Shown: positions 18,901 through 27,587, counted from the stretch's first letter. The stretch: DNA of 64,000 bases from an uncultured Bacilli bacterium (GCA_910587065.1 CAJUMA010000001.1:147446-211445); one strand, 5' to 3'. Translations and numbers: made by a program. Notes: generated by a model not told the origin, from the sequence alone.

Positions 18901-19055
18901 ATTATTAGATTGTTAATATTAACGCCGCTTAAAAGAATTCTTTCAACTCTTTTTTTTAATACGGTTGTTTTACCAGAACCTGCCCCCGCTGAAACAATAA
19001 TATTTGTTCCTGATGTTTCAACCGCAAGATTCTGTTCAGGTGTTAAATTACTCAT
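15936..19055 (-). CDS. addA: AddA, ATP-dependent helicase/nuclease subunit A
   Basis: AddA is the 3'-5' helicase and one of two nucleases of AddAB, which processes double-strand breaks for RecA loading. The N-terminus has LTPEQNLAVETSGTNIIVSA with Walker A GAGSGKTT (about residues 24-31). Motif II IDEYQDTND, motif III GDIKQSIYRFR, VTRAKEKL and a C-terminal RecB-type nuclease (GFIDLLVEYKDHYDIIDYKLS) follow. It is about 1040 aa, shorter than the usual 1200 or so. Three ATGs and a GTG stand in tandem at 19055-19064. I chose 19055, 8 nt from AGGAAGG. It overlaps addB by a few bases. Confidence 0.93.
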   Translation of the reverse strand: MSNLTPEQNLAVETSGTNIIVSAGAGSGKTTVLKKRVERILLSGVNINNLIILTFTNNAAAEMKERIRKIINANPRLKNQAELLDSAYITTFDSFAQSLVKKYNYLLGINKNFTIVDDSIINLEINRIIDELFEQLYKEKDTDFLKLIGDLEVKDDKRIRDALMLYSKNITNIIDRDKFLDTYISKFYDKEFIETSFLKYENIVFELRDKLIDLLENLKEEALKEDVISELETTILNLESASEYDELLDIDISIPAARKGWFTDKGKEIKTKVDLAKKELQGYLLESKKTLIKHYESTKCYAKVFSSLLKEIDRRIKQIKKEHNVFQFYDIAFLAIDLVKNYENVRNEIKYKTYEIMIDEYQDTNDIQEEFISYIANNNVYVVGDIKQSIYRFRNANPYIFKKRYDDYAKNINGFKIDLNKNFRSRNEVIEDINLIFNNIMYDSIGGADYKNQHQMIFGNEGYLDHIDNKSYRTEILSYDNENTIYKENEGEAFIIANDILNRIKREDKVTYIEEDKMKSRKCDFKDFSILVDKSKNFELLKKVLEFRGIPCTIYKDISINEEDEIYILKNLVSLIICIKEKNLGVEFKHAFVSIARSYVSELSDKEIFEIVTKESFKDTNIYKIAYDISLKIDSLSNRDTLELIVEKFEIINKLNVVGDVTERLCLLEYFMNNVNSLNNFGMSIYQIKNYFDELLSSKELIKMTTNKDASSNTVKIMTIHASKGLEYPFVYLPYLNSDIKKDPNVSRFKFSNTFGFIIPFYQSGIGNTFVSKTAKEEENRQALSEKIRLFYVAVTRAKEKLILINKFNKNISPETSLNEHCLLQLRTISDILTIIRYKINKYVRTINLDDEGITSDYNLIKLSNFKDRIPKVNERINLTSIKINSNLVDNKHFSKSLSRIVDRDLKERLDFGTFMHYVFEVYDFKNNNLDDLNISDIYKDKVRNFLRHDEVKNISKANCYKEHEVRFIDNGAIFHGFIDLLVEYKDHYDIIDYKLSNINSHEYVVQLTGYKNFVEKNYKKTCNIYLYSINKDVFKKID

Positions 19056-21426
19056 CATCATCACCTTCCTTTGTGCTTAATATTTGAATATTAAAATCTT
19101 TAAATTTTCTATAGCAAACATCCTTATACTCACAAAATTCACATCCATCAGCAATTTTGTCTATTTTTATAGGCGATACATTAAAAATACCATCGCTAAC
19201 ATTATCAATGCACTTTATAATTAAATTTTCCATTAAATCAATAAGATTATTTCTTTCCTCAAGCGACATAATTCCTTTATTCTTTTTCATTTCGCCATCT
19301 TTAGTAAGAGAAAGGGATTTAATAATTGTGGATTTTTCATAAGTATCATCAAATTTGGAAATTAAATTAATATCATTAAAGGTAATGCCTTCTAATCTCA
19401 ATTTCTTTTTTCGTTCATTTAAAACATCCTTATTCGGTTCATATTTTTCATCCAAATCTAATATATGTTGTACATAAATACCAGCAACTTCCGTTTTATT
19501 ATCTAATGCATTAAGCAAATATAAATATATTGGAAGTTGAGTAGATAATCCAAATTCAAATAATTTGTTATTAATAGTTTGACTGTTAGTTGTTTTATAA
19601 TCAATTATTAAAACCGCATTATCTAAAACTAATATTTTATCAACAAAACCCTTTATTTTTGTCTTTATTTTCCTATCAATATCAAGTGTAATCTCTTTTT
19701 CATACAAGGTTTTTGTATGACTTGAATGGCTTTGTTGTTCTTTAATTGTTTCTACAACAAATTTTATTTCTTTTCTTAATGAATAAATGAAATACTTATC
19801 TTTATAGTTCATATTAAATTCATCTTTATGTTCTCGCAAATAATCATCAATTAAAGAATCTATATCAAGTTCTTTTTCTAAACTTTTTTCTAAAACATAA
19901 TGAAATATATTTCCAATAACTTGAGCTAACTTAGTCTCAAATGTTTTAATATTCAATATATTATTAACATAGAATCTAAAGGGACATTTATAGTAATCAC
20001 TTATATTGCTATAAGAAAACACAATTTTATCATTAATTTTATCTCTTAAAAGATTAATATCAATCCCACCAAAACTATTATCATAAGTTTTATATTTACA
20101 TTCATAATTATTATAGAGCAAAGCTAATTTACTTTCCTGTTCATTAAATTTTATTAAGGAATCAATTGATTTTGTCATGTTTAATTTGTTTAAATCATTA
20201 AAATAATTAGATACTTGAAAGTCAATTCTTTTAACATCAAATCCCAAATCGCTTATTAAAAAAGACTTCTCATAAGATTTAAAAGGTGTTCCGAGCTTAT
20301 ATGTTATAGTTAAATTTTTAATATTTTTAATTGCCTTAATAAGAGTTTCTTTGGAAGACTTATTAAAAATATCTGTTGTTTCCAAGAAAGATGGTTTTAG
20401 TTCATCGTTTATAAAATCTTCGTCCTTTTTTAATCTTGGAACAGACCCTAAGTTAAAACCAATCATAAAAACATATTCATCATCATTAAACATGTTATCA
20501 ATAATACTAGTAGTGGTTACTTCCTCTTCATAATGTCTATTTGGAACAATTTTTGAACGCATATCGTTTTCAATTAAAGTTTTAATACTAACATAGTCTT
20601 TATTGCACCAATAATAGTTGTTTAGCAAGTTAGTTAATTGATTTATTACCACTTCATCACTTTCATTTTTAAATATTCTTTTTATTTTGTTAATTAGACT
20701 ATCAATATTATTGCTTAGATTTTCTAAAAAATAATTACCAATAGGAGTAGTATAAAGAGTTGTGGTACTTTTTAAATATATAGGCAATCCGGTTATTTTC
20801 ATTAACGTTTTAAAACAAAAATAATACTCATCACTGTAGTTTGCAATGTATATTTTATTTAAAGGAATTCCTTTTTTTATAAGATCAAAAATACTTTCAA
20901 AGACAAATGATACTTCATCAAACATAGACTTAAACTCATAAACAGTGTGACTGTATTCTTTATAATCTTTTTCAATTATTAAAACATCGACTAATTCCTT
21001 TACCTTATCAAGAATATACATGTTAAAGCGATTAATATAATCAAAGCCATAAACATATACCTTCTTCTTAGATTTTAATAAATATTTAAATAAATTATCT
21101 TGAATTAATAAATTTTTATTTAATAAATGCTTTTTTAAATCGAGAAGCATATTAAGTTTATCATTATCATATTTCTCTTCTGTTATGTAGTAAAGATTAT
21201 TTAAATAGTTTTTAGCAACATCAAGTGATACTTGCAAATAATCCATTGTTTCCTTAGCTGCATCCGATCCATAGTCAAAAAACAATCCTTTTTTTAGATC
21301 ATTAAATGTCAATATTTTTAAGCTTTTTATAATGTTGTTATCATTTAGATAAACTAATACTTTTGTTTTCAAATTTTTGGGTATTATTAAAATAGAATCA
21401 TTTTCCAGTTGTTCAACAAATTGCAT
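19048..21426 (-). CDS. addB: AddB, ATP-dependent nuclease subunit B
   Basis: AddB partners AddA. The C-terminal PD-(D/E)XK nuclease (KGFVDKILVLDNAVLIIDYKT, about 600-620) is framed by the Cys residues of its iron-sulfur staple: one in YKCPFRFY before it and CEFCEYKDVC after it. The N-terminal inactive helicase half is much reduced and lacks a Walker A motif. The total is 792 aa against about 1160 in Bacillus. I start at ATG 21426 because AGGTGA is 5 nt upstream, not at the GTG at 21435 within the RBS. It is the first gene of the addB-addA-helicase cluster. Confidence 0.88.
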   Translation of the reverse strand: MQFVEQLENDSILIIPKNLKTKVLVYLNDNNIIKSLKILTFNDLKKGLFFDYGSDAAKETMDYLQVSLDVAKNYLNNLYYITEEKYDNDKLNMLLDLKKHLLNKNLLIQDNLFKYLLKSKKKVYVYGFDYINRFNMYILDKVKELVDVLIIEKDYKEYSHTVYEFKSMFDEVSFVFESIFDLIKKGIPLNKIYIANYSDEYYFCFKTLMKITGLPIYLKSTTTLYTTPIGNYFLENLSNNIDSLINKIKRIFKNESDEVVINQLTNLLNNYYWCNKDYVSIKTLIENDMRSKIVPNRHYEEEVTTTSIIDNMFNDDEYVFMIGFNLGSVPRLKKDEDFINDELKPSFLETTDIFNKSSKETLIKAIKNIKNLTITYKLGTPFKSYEKSFLISDLGFDVKRIDFQVSNYFNDLNKLNMTKSIDSLIKFNEQESKLALLYNNYECKYKTYDNSFGGIDINLLRDKINDKIVFSYSNISDYYKCPFRFYVNNILNIKTFETKLAQVIGNIFHYVLEKSLEKELDIDSLIDDYLREHKDEFNMNYKDKYFIYSLRKEIKFVVETIKEQQSHSSHTKTLYEKEITLDIDRKIKTKIKGFVDKILVLDNAVLIIDYKTTNSQTINNKLFEFGLSTQLPIYLYLLNALDNKTEVAGIYVQHILDLDEKYEPNKDVLNERKKKLRLEGITFNDINLISKFDDTYEKSTIIKSLSLTKDGEMKKNKGIMSLEERNNLIDLMENLIIKCIDNVSDGIFNVSPIKIDKIADGCEFCEYKDVCYRKFKDFNIQILSTKEGDDDE

Positions 21427-21510
21427 ATACTTCACCTAACAAAATTATAACATTATTTTTTAGTATTTAAGAGAGTTTTTAACATAATAAAAAGAGTTAA
21501 TTATTTAACT

Positions 21511-22488
21511 CTAATTTGTATATTCACTAGTTATTCCTAAATACGATTCAAGTGTAATCCAATCACCATTATTATAAAGTGTCTCTGCAAGTTCCTTACC
21601 AACATATCTAACATGCCATGATTCATACATATAACCTGTTTCATTTTCTTTATCTTTAGGATATCTTAAAATAAATCCATATCGAGAAGCATTATCATTT
21701 ATCCATTTTGCTTCAGTTGTTCCATTAAAACTTCTGCTTGGATTATTAATATCAAAGCATAAACCAGTTTGATGTTCTGAATAACCTGGTCTTGCAGAAT
21801 ATCTATCAGCTTCGGCTTTTCCATCACGTGCCACATAGTTGTTATATAGTTTTTGCTGTAAAACATATGGACGGTATCCACTTTGAATCCATAAGTTAAT
21901 TCCAACAGAGGCAGCATCAGCTTTCATTTTTGTCCACTCTTCATAAGCTTCTAAATCTATGCAATCTTGGCAAGCATTTGTATACGTCTCTGGCTTTGGA
22001 TTTTTTGTGTTTTTAGGGACATAATTTGATGGAACAGCGTAAGTTTTGTTAACAATTAATAAACCATTAATATAAGTGGCTCCATCAACCTCTATGATAT
22101 CATACCCCTTACTTGATTTGCCAATTACGTTAGTAGGCTGGTTATGTGTTGTATTTGGAATTTCCGACTTGGTAGTTGTAGTAGTCTGAACACTCTTTGT
22201 TGTTGATTCAGTTTTGGTGTTATCCATTTCTTTCTTCTCATCCTCTTTATCTAAACAAACATTATTAAGTGCACAATTGTAACAAGTTTTAGGAAAAAAA
22301 GTCCATCCAATAAATTTTGGAATACATAAAACTACTAACCAAATCAAAACATACTTAACTGCTTTTATATAAACTTTTCTATTACTTGCATAAAGTTTAA
22401 AAGTAATTAAATAAATGATTGGTATGGCTATCCATACAAAGTTATAAACGTAGTAAATAATACTAAAAATCATACTTCTTTCGCACAT
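21511..22488 (-). CDS. VanY-type D-alanyl-D-alanine carboxypeptidase, membrane-anchored
   Basis: The M15 (VanY) domain is complete. It contains SGYRPYVLQQKLYNNY, SARPGYSEHQTGLCFDI (zinc His and Asp) and ESWHVRYVG (catalytic and zinc His) at about residues 200-300. It trims the terminal D-Ala of peptidoglycan stem peptides outside the cell. The N-terminus has two membrane segments (about 7-30 and 42-62) with a Cys-containing loop, then a Thr-rich linker (about 85-115). Total 325 aa. RBS AAGGAG with ATG 22488. It starts 10 nt after the sirtuin gene ends, so it probably belongs to the same minus-strand operon. Confidence 0.88.
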   Translation of the reverse strand: MCERSMIFSIIYYVYNFVWIAIPIIYLITFKLYASNRKVYIKAVKYVLIWLVVLCIPKFIGWTFFPKTCYNCALNNVCLDKEDEKKEMDNTKTESTTKSVQTTTTTKSEIPNTTHNQPTNVIGKSSKGYDIIEVDGATYINGLLIVNKTYAVPSNYVPKNTKNPKPETYTNACQDCIDLEAYEEWTKMKADAASVGINLWIQSGYRPYVLQQKLYNNYVARDGKAEADRYSARPGYSEHQTGLCFDINNPSRSFNGTTEAKWINDNASRYGFILRYPKDKENETGYMYESWHVRYVGKELAETLYNNGDWITLESYLGITSEYTN

Positions 22489-22497
22489 AATAACTCC

Positions 22498-23211
22498 TTA
22501 TAATTTTATTTTATTAAAGATATCACCTAAATATTCATTAATAACTAAAGCAGGCCTATTTACTGGTATAATATCTTTATTAATAATTATTAAATTTTTT
22601 CCTTTAAAATAATTGATGAGTCCTGCAGCGGGATAAACAGTAAGTGAATTTCCAGCTACAATTAATGCATCAGCTTGTTTTATATTTTCAACAGCTTTTT
22701 CCAATATATCTTGATTAAGCTCTTCTTCATATAAAGTAACATCCGGTTTTATAATTCCTCCGCAACTGCATCTCGGAATATCGGATTTATCTATTTCATC
22801 TGACCTATAGAATCTCTTACAGAGCATACAATGATTTTGGTAAATCGAGCCATGCAAATTATAAACATTTTTAGAACCTGCTTTCTCGTGCAAGCCATCA
22901 ATGTTTTGTGTAATAATAGCTTTTAGTATTCCCTTGTTTTCAAGTTGGACTAATTTATTATGGGTAATATTTGGTAAAACATTTTCAAAAACGAGATTTT
23001 TTAAATAGAAATCATAAAAAATTTCTTTATTCCTATCAAAAAATGTTCTTGAAAGAATCATTTCTGCAGGTATCTCATCATTTTTATTATAAAGTCCATA
23101 TTTACCACGAAAATCGGGGATACCACTTTCCGTTGATAACCCCGCACCGCCCAAGAACACTAAATATTTTGAACTATTTATAATTTCATTTAATGCTCTT
23201 ATATTATCCAT
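22498..23211 (-). CDS. cobB: NAD-dependent protein deacylase, sirtuin family
   Basis: A bacterial sirtuin that removes acyl groups from protein lysines using NAD. Its NAD fold carries FLGGAGLSTESGIPDFRG, then ITQNIDGLHEKAG, the catalytic NLHGS, a zinc ribbon (CMLC and CSCGG) and VAGNSLTVYPAAGL. It is cytosolic. I start at ATG 23211, which overlaps the preceding stop as TAATG (translational coupling), giving 237 aa. The upstream TTG at 23226 has no RBS of its own. The sequence resembles the CobB/SrtN type. Confidence 0.93.
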   Translation of the reverse strand: MDNIRALNEIINSSKYLVFLGGAGLSTESGIPDFRGKYGLYNKNDEIPAEMILSRTFFDRNKEIFYDFYLKNLVFENVLPNITHNKLVQLENKGILKAIITQNIDGLHEKAGSKNVYNLHGSIYQNHCMLCKRFYRSDEIDKSDIPRCSCGGIIKPDVTLYEEELNQDILEKAVENIKQADALIVAGNSLTVYPAAGLINYFKGKNLIIINKDIIPVNRPALVINEYLGDIFNKIKL

Positions 23212-23930
23212 TAATTTCTTTTCCAAATATTTACAATCATTACTAACATACCAATAGCTTCAATGCCTAAAGCAGCTACAATTAAAATTCTAGTTGTTTC
23301 AATAGACAAATTCATCTCTGCTGACAAATATGTTGTAAGAACTAAAACAAACAAACCAATAATAACAGTTAAAATACCAATGTCAATTCTCTTGTTAATT
23401 TTAGCTTCTCTTGCATCATCTTTTTTATTTGCATTAGAAACTTTAACTTCTTCACTTTTTGTAACTTTTGTTTCTTCTTTTACTAAAACTTCTTGTTCTA
23501 TAACTTCAGGTTTTGTTTCTTCTTTAATAGTAGTTGTTTGAACAACTTTCTTTGGCTTTTCTTCTACCTTTTTTGTCGAAGTAGTTTTTGGGGCAACCTT
23601 AGTAGTAGTAGACTTCGCAACAGTCTTCTTAGTTGCAGATTGTTGTTTTGTGTTACCAGATTTAGTTGCATTAGTTTTGGTCGCATTAGATTTTGCTGCG
23701 CTAGCCTTTTTCTGGGTACCAGAAGTTTTTTTCGATTCAGTTCCTTTAGAAGTACTCTTAGCAGTTTTAGCTGCTGTTTGCTTTTTAGCAGTACTACTGG
23801 CCTTAGTTGCTGTTTGCTTTTTAGTAGTAGTTTTTTTTGCAGTACTTGCTGTTTTTGGCTTTGTTTCTCCTTCCTTAGTTGTCGTAGTTTTAGTTGTTGT
23901 CTTTTTCTTAGTATCCTTAGTTTCTGCCAT
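23211..23930 (-). CDS. Thr/Lys/Ala-rich low-complexity membrane protein
   Basis: The 239 aa product begins with about 140 residues of low-complexity Thr, Lys, Ala and Ser repeats (TTTK- and KKTT-like). An acidic stretch follows, then a two-helix membrane end (about 185-230). The basic tail would sit in the cytoplasm or outside, depending on topology. A histone H1-like or nucleic-acid-binding role is possible from composition but not demonstrated. Good RBS (GAGGTG) and a TATAAT upstream on the minus strand. It is the first gene of an operon with the sirtuin, and the stop is coupled to that start. Confidence 0.55.
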   Translation of the reverse strand: MAETKDTKKKTTTKTTTTKEGETKPKTASTAKKTTTKKQTATKASSTAKKQTAAKTAKSTSKGTESKKTSGTQKKASAAKSNATKTNATKSGNTKQQSATKKTVAKSTTTKVAPKTTSTKKVEEKPKKVVQTTTIKEETKPEVIEQEVLVKEETKVTKSEEVKVSNANKKDDAREAKINKRIDIGILTVIIGLFVLVLTTYLSAEMNLSIETTRILIVAALGIEAIGMLVMIVNIWKRN

Positions 23931-24046
23931 TTTAATTCACCTCTAATTATAATTATACTTAGGGTTAAAGAAAAAGACAAGATAAAATAACACATCAATT
24001 TACTTTTTCTTGTAAATATTTTATACTTTTACTATAGGTGAAGTGT

Positions 24047-24646
24047 ATGAAAAAGAGTATAGTTTTATTAATAATCGTTTTTGCTTTTAATATGAAAGTT
24101 AACGCCTTAGAAAGAAAAGAAGTTGAATTAGTAAATTGTACATCACTTTCAAACATTTGGGTAAAAGAAAATAATGAAATAAAAAGAATTTATCTTTCTT
24201 CTTTCGAAAGTGCTTCAGGAAAATTAGATGGTGAGATAAATAGCTATTTTTGTAATACTTTAAAAGAAACAGAAAAACTTGAAATAGTTTCTGATAATTC
24301 TATACACGATAAATATAATCGTGATCCTGTTTATTTATATGTAAATGGAAAATCTATGGAAGAAGATCTTATAAAAAGGGGATATGGACAAGTTAGCAAT
24401 ATAATCCAAATATCTGAAACTTCAGCACATTTGTGCACCATTCAAAAACAGGCTATTAAAGAAAGTATTGGAATATGGAATTATCCAAACATTAAAGAAA
24501 CCTACTGTGATAGTGGCATAAATATCAATAATGAAATAAAAAATTTAGAAATAGAAAAGAATTCTTTTGATAATAACTATATTAAATATATTTCCCTCAT
24601 AGAAAGTGGTATACTATTACTACTTGTTTTAATGAAAAGAGAGTAA
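24047..24646 (+). CDS. Exported nuclease-fold (SNase-like) protein, degenerate
   Basis: A signal peptide (about residues 1-20, ending VNA) is followed by a thermonuclease-like region. The diagnostic C-terminal half is clear: DKYNRDPVYLYVNGKSM, then LIKRGYGQVSNI and AIKESIGIWNYP. The N-terminal catalytic motif usual in this family (R-L-x-G-I-D-x-P-E) is replaced by IKRIYLSSFESA, so activity is doubtful. A C-terminal hydrophobic segment (about 180-195) may anchor it. I start at ATG 24047, 5 nt after AGGTGA, rather than GTG 24038. The pseudouridine synthase gene follows after 2 nt. Confidence 0.6.
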   Translation: MKKSIVLLIIVFAFNMKVNALERKEVELVNCTSLSNIWVKENNEIKRIYLSSFESASGKLDGEINSYFCNTLKETEKLEIVSDNSIHDKYNRDPVYLYVNGKSMEEDLIKRGYGQVSNIIQISETSAHLCTIQKQAIKESIGIWNYPNIKETYCDSGININNEIKNLEIEKNSFDNNYIKYISLIESGILLLLVLMKRE

Positions 24647-24648
24647 AT

Positions 24649-25332
24649 ATGGCCAAAGATAAATTAGATATTATATATGAAGATAGGACAATGATAGCAG
24701 TCAACAAACCTGCTCATCTCTTAACTATTGCAACTCAAGATGAGAAATTTAATACTCTATATCATAAAGTTTATGAATATGAAAAAAAGAAAAATAAGAA
24801 TAATAAAATATTCATTGTTCACCGTCTTGATAAAGATACATCAGGAATTGTTCTTTTTGCAAAAAGTCAAAAATTAAAAGAAAGCTTGCAAGCAAATTGG
24901 AATACTCTTGCTAAAAAGAGGGAATATATTGCAATAGTTGAAGGAAAACTAGAAAATGATAAGGGACGAATCAAAGAATACTTGACAGAAACAAAATCAT
25001 TATTAACAATTAAAACTTCAGAGGCAAAGGGTAAACTTGCTATAACAGATTATGAAGTACTAAGAAAAGAAAAGAATTTTTCAGTATTAAAAATAAATAT
25101 AAAAACAGGAAGAAAAAATCAAATAAGAGTTGCTATGCAAGGAATTAATCATCCCATAATAGGCGATAAAAAATATGGATCTAAAAAAAATCCTTTGAGA
25201 CGCATTTGTTTGCATGCCTCTAGATTAGTTATAACAAACCCTTTAACTAATCAAGATATGGAATTCAACGCAAAATATCCTCAAGAGTTTAAAATCTTTA
25301 ATGAAAAAAGCAACAAAGATGATGCTAGATAA
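24649..25332 (+). CDS. RluD/RluA-family 23S/tRNA pseudouridine synthase
   Basis: The 227 aa protein isomerises a uridine in RNA to pseudouridine. The catalytic motif HRLDKDTSGIVLFAKS (Asp at about residue 63) is intact. It is preceded by IIYEDRTMIAVNKPAHL and followed by INIKTGRKNQIRVAM and HPIIGDKKYG. There is no S4 domain at the N-terminus, so it is the short RluA/RluC-like form. The exact target site cannot be told. It is directly downstream of the SNase-like gene and ends in a very strong terminator that overlaps its stop codon. Confidence 0.88.
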   Translation: MAKDKLDIIYEDRTMIAVNKPAHLLTIATQDEKFNTLYHKVYEYEKKKNKNNKIFIVHRLDKDTSGIVLFAKSQKLKESLQANWNTLAKKREYIAIVEGKLENDKGRIKEYLTETKSLLTIKTSEAKGKLAITDYEVLRKEKNFSVLKINIKTGRKNQIRVAMQGINHPIIGDKKYGSKKNPLRRICLHASRLVITNPLTNQDMEFNAKYPQEFKIFNEKSNKDDAR

Positions 25333-25354
25333 GCATCATCTTTGTTGCTCTTTT
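25309..25354. terminator. Perfect 18 bp bidirectional terminator
   Basis: AGCAACAAAGATGATGCT (25309-25326) pairs perfectly with 25332-25349 across a 5 nt loop, followed by CTTTT. It contains the stop codon of the pseudouridine synthase gene and ends the convergent XRE gene. Confidence 0.9.
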
Positions 25355-25577
25355 ATAATAGACCTTTAATATCGTCTTCTTTATATTCAAGAATATCCCC
25401 AGGCTGACACTTAAGAGTACTGCATATTCTTTCTAAAGTTGAAAATCTTATTGCCTTTACTTTACCAGTCTTCAAGTTAGACATATTTGCTTCAGTAATA
25501 CCTACGTTTTGTGCAAGTTCTTTAAGTGATATCTTTCTATCAGCCATTACTCGATCAAGTCGTAAAACAACACTCAT
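25353..25577 (-). CDS. Small Cro/CI-type (YozG-like) transcriptional regulator
   Basis: The 74 aa protein is a single helix-turn-helix domain: LKELAQNVGITEANMSNLKTG and a second-half signature FSTLERICSTLKCQPGDILEY. This matches the YozG/HTH_26 type of small repressor. Its targets are unknown. The two genes downstream of its promoter region on the same strand are orphans. It shares a terminator with the pseudouridine synthase gene. Confidence 0.85.
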   Translation of the reverse strand: MSVVLRLDRVMADRKISLKELAQNVGITEANMSNLKTGKVKAIRFSTLERICSTLKCQPGDILEYKEDDIKGLL

Positions 25578-25646
25578 ATATTTACCATTCTAGATAATCT
25601 AGCCTTTCTTTATCTTATTATAGCATATTATTATTGATATACAATA

Positions 25647-25901
25647 TTATTTTTCGAAATTTTCGTAGTAATCTCTTTCTGCCAAAACATCTAAAAGATT
25701 AGACAAAATAATGTCATCAGTTTCTTCTTCAATACTTTCCAGTTCAAAAATTAAATCACTTAGATTAGAAAATCTTTTGTAGTCCACTTTATATTTTTCT
25801 AAAATTTCTACTTGTTCTAAAGAAAGATATAAATTACCATTAATTCTTTTCATCATTGTTAAATTGGGTTCTATTTCTATTTCTAAATTGCTTAATTCCA
25901 T
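25647..25901 (-). CDS. Hypothetical 84 aa acidic protein
   Basis: A short acidic protein with a hydrophobic N-terminal half and an EEETDD segment. It has no membrane helix or recognisable motif. RBS AGGTGA lies just before the ATG. It sits in a minus-strand run with the small XRE regulator and a membrane protein. I do not recognise it. Confidence 0.45.
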   Translation of the reverse strand: MELSNLEIEIEPNLTMMKRINGNLYLSLEQVEILEKYKVDYKRFSNLSDLIFELESIEEETDDIILSNLLDVLAERDYYENFEK

Positions 25902-25938
25902 AAAATCACCTAACCAAATTATAACATAAAAATAGGCG

Positions 25939-26274
25939 CTACTTATTAGCCCCTACTAAACTCATCAAATCAACAGTGTTTAAAAAATAATATCCTGCAA
26001 TAACAATCACAATAAAAATTAATATAAAGAATAAAACAGGTATGAAGTCTTTAAAAGAAATGCCTTTCTTTTTTTCCTGCTTTACCTCAAGAACTTCAAC
26101 TTCTTCTTTTCTTTCCTCGTTAATTACTGCTGGTATTTCATTCGTATTTATAAGTTCTTCATCTGTATCATAATAAGCATCACCATGAACACTTATTAGT
26201 ATTTTCTCAATTTCTTCATCAAAATTTTGAACTAACTTATTGTTTGCATCAAATAGTTTAACTGTAGTGTTCAT
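25939..26274 (-). CDS. Hypothetical protein with one C-terminal membrane helix
   Basis: The 111 aa product has a soluble acidic N-terminal part, a short charged linker (EVLEVKQEKKKG) and a hydrophobic helix (about residues 78-97), so it is probably tail-anchored in the membrane. RBS AAGGAG upstream of the ATG. It is divergent from the orphan operon at 26400. I do not recognise it. Confidence 0.45.
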   Translation of the reverse strand: MNTTVKLFDANNKLVQNFDEEIEKILISVHGDAYYDTDEELINTNEIPAVINEERKEEVEVLEVKQEKKKGISFKDFIPVLFFILIFIVIVIAGYYFLNTVDLMSLVGANK

Positions 26275-26346
26275 TTCCTATGCTCCTTACTTTTTAATAG
26301 TACCATATAAAAACAATAAATACAACTTTAAAAAATTGTAATAATC

Positions 26347-26375
26347 TTTACATAAAGTGGCTAGTTTGCTATAAT
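26347..26375 (+). promoter_or_regulatory. Strong promoter of the mTERF-like operon
   Basis: TTTACA (26347-26352) and TATAAT (26370-26375, with TGC before it) with a 17 nt spacer. A strong RBS AGGAGG (26386-26391) follows 8 nt before ATG 26400. Confidence 0.8.
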
Positions 26376-26399
26376 TTATAATAATAGGAGGTTCATATA

Positions 26400-27581
26400 A
26401 TGGCAATACCAGTTAGCAAAAGTATTAAGACATTCTTAGAAGAACTAAAAAATCGTATTGAACTATTATCTGGGAGTAAAGTTACAGAAAATATTGATAA
26501 TTGTAAAATAAATGAAATTAATTCTATCTTGTCACATTATGATATCTCCGATGAACGAGAAATGAATTCTCATGATTTAATGATGCTACCTAAGAATGAA
26601 ATAAAAAAATTATTAACATATGTTGGGCAAACACCTGATTCAATAGATTATATGATGAATAGACTTGATGAGTATTATGAAAGCATTGCAAACATTATAA
26701 ATAAGTATATAACTGATTTCATTAGTATTGGAACTAGTCAAGCTCAAATGTTTAATGAAAAGATTAATTTATATCAAAAATATATTAATTTATTTGAACA
26801 ACAAATTTTTAAAGAACCATTTAATGAAATTAATGAATTATCTCGTGTTATGGCTGAAGTAGGTTTGCCTGATGAAGATAAGTGGAAGATACTTGCTTAT
26901 ATAGCAGAACAAAACAATGCAACTATTGAAGATACAGACATCAATTTAGGCTCACAAATAAATGAGGAAATGGACAAAATTGAATACTATTTAAGAGATG
27001 AAGAAGTAAATAAAATTTTAAAAGCAAGATTAGAAACGGAAGAAGTAGATATTGACACTATTCCTACTATTGCTAGCAGTTTAAAAGAGGCAACTGGTCT
27101 TCCCTTAGAAGTATTAATTAATATAATTTCTGTTCTTATTTCATCAAATTTATTTCATCAATTTGAAATAAGTGGCAATAAAGAAGATAAACAAGAATTA
27201 AAAGAATTAATTAATTCAGTTTTATCACATCTAACAGAAGTGAAAAATCCAGCAGTTTATGAAGCAGAAAAAATTAAAGGTGAAAAATTTGAATTCTATT
27301 ATAATTCAATTAACAATGGCATAGATGAAACTATGATTAAAGAGTACATGGATAAGCCGTTATCTGAAATTGAAGGAGTAGACATTTCAAGGGAGTACGC
27401 GATAGATTTAAAGGAATTATCTGTTTTAAAAGCCATTTTTGAAACTTTAGAAACAGCTTCATCTAAAAAAGATGACAGCCCTGAATATCAAAAAATCATA
27501 AATGTCTTGAAAAAATTAAATGAACAATATAGAATATTAGAAGACAAAAAAGAATCAAGAGAAAAAATTATTAGGAGTTGA
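26400..27581 (+). CDS. Hypothetical 393 aa helical protein
   Basis: I do not recognise this family. The protein is soluble, acidic and predicted almost entirely helical, with heptad-like stretches near residues 75-130 and 360-385 that may form coiled coils. It has no signal or membrane segment. It is the first gene of a three-gene operon: the next gene starts 6 nt after its TGA, with its RBS AGGAG inside this stop region. The neighbours have mTERF-like helical repeats, so a shared RNA- or DNA-related role is possible but unproven. Confidence 0.6.
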   Translation: MAIPVSKSIKTFLEELKNRIELLSGSKVTENIDNCKINEINSILSHYDISDEREMNSHDLMMLPKNEIKKLLTYVGQTPDSIDYMMNRLDEYYESIANIINKYITDFISIGTSQAQMFNEKINLYQKYINLFEQQIFKEPFNEINELSRVMAEVGLPDEDKWKILAYIAEQNNATIEDTDINLGSQINEEMDKIEYYLRDEEVNKILKARLETEEVDIDTIPTIASSLKEATGLPLEVLINIISVLISSNLFHQFEISGNKEDKQELKELINSVLSHLTEVKNPAVYEAEKIKGEKFEFYYNSINNGIDETMIKEYMDKPLSEIEGVDISREYAIDLKELSVLKAIFETLETASSKKDDSPEYQKIINVLKKLNEQYRILEDKKESREKIIRS

Positions 27582-27587
27582 ATAAGA

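Noticed and set aside
23493..23998. Several frames on both strands over the Thr/Lys-rich gene
   Set aside because: Low-complexity repeats keep other frames open. Only the minus-strand frame from 23930 has RBS, promoter and coupling to the sirtuin.
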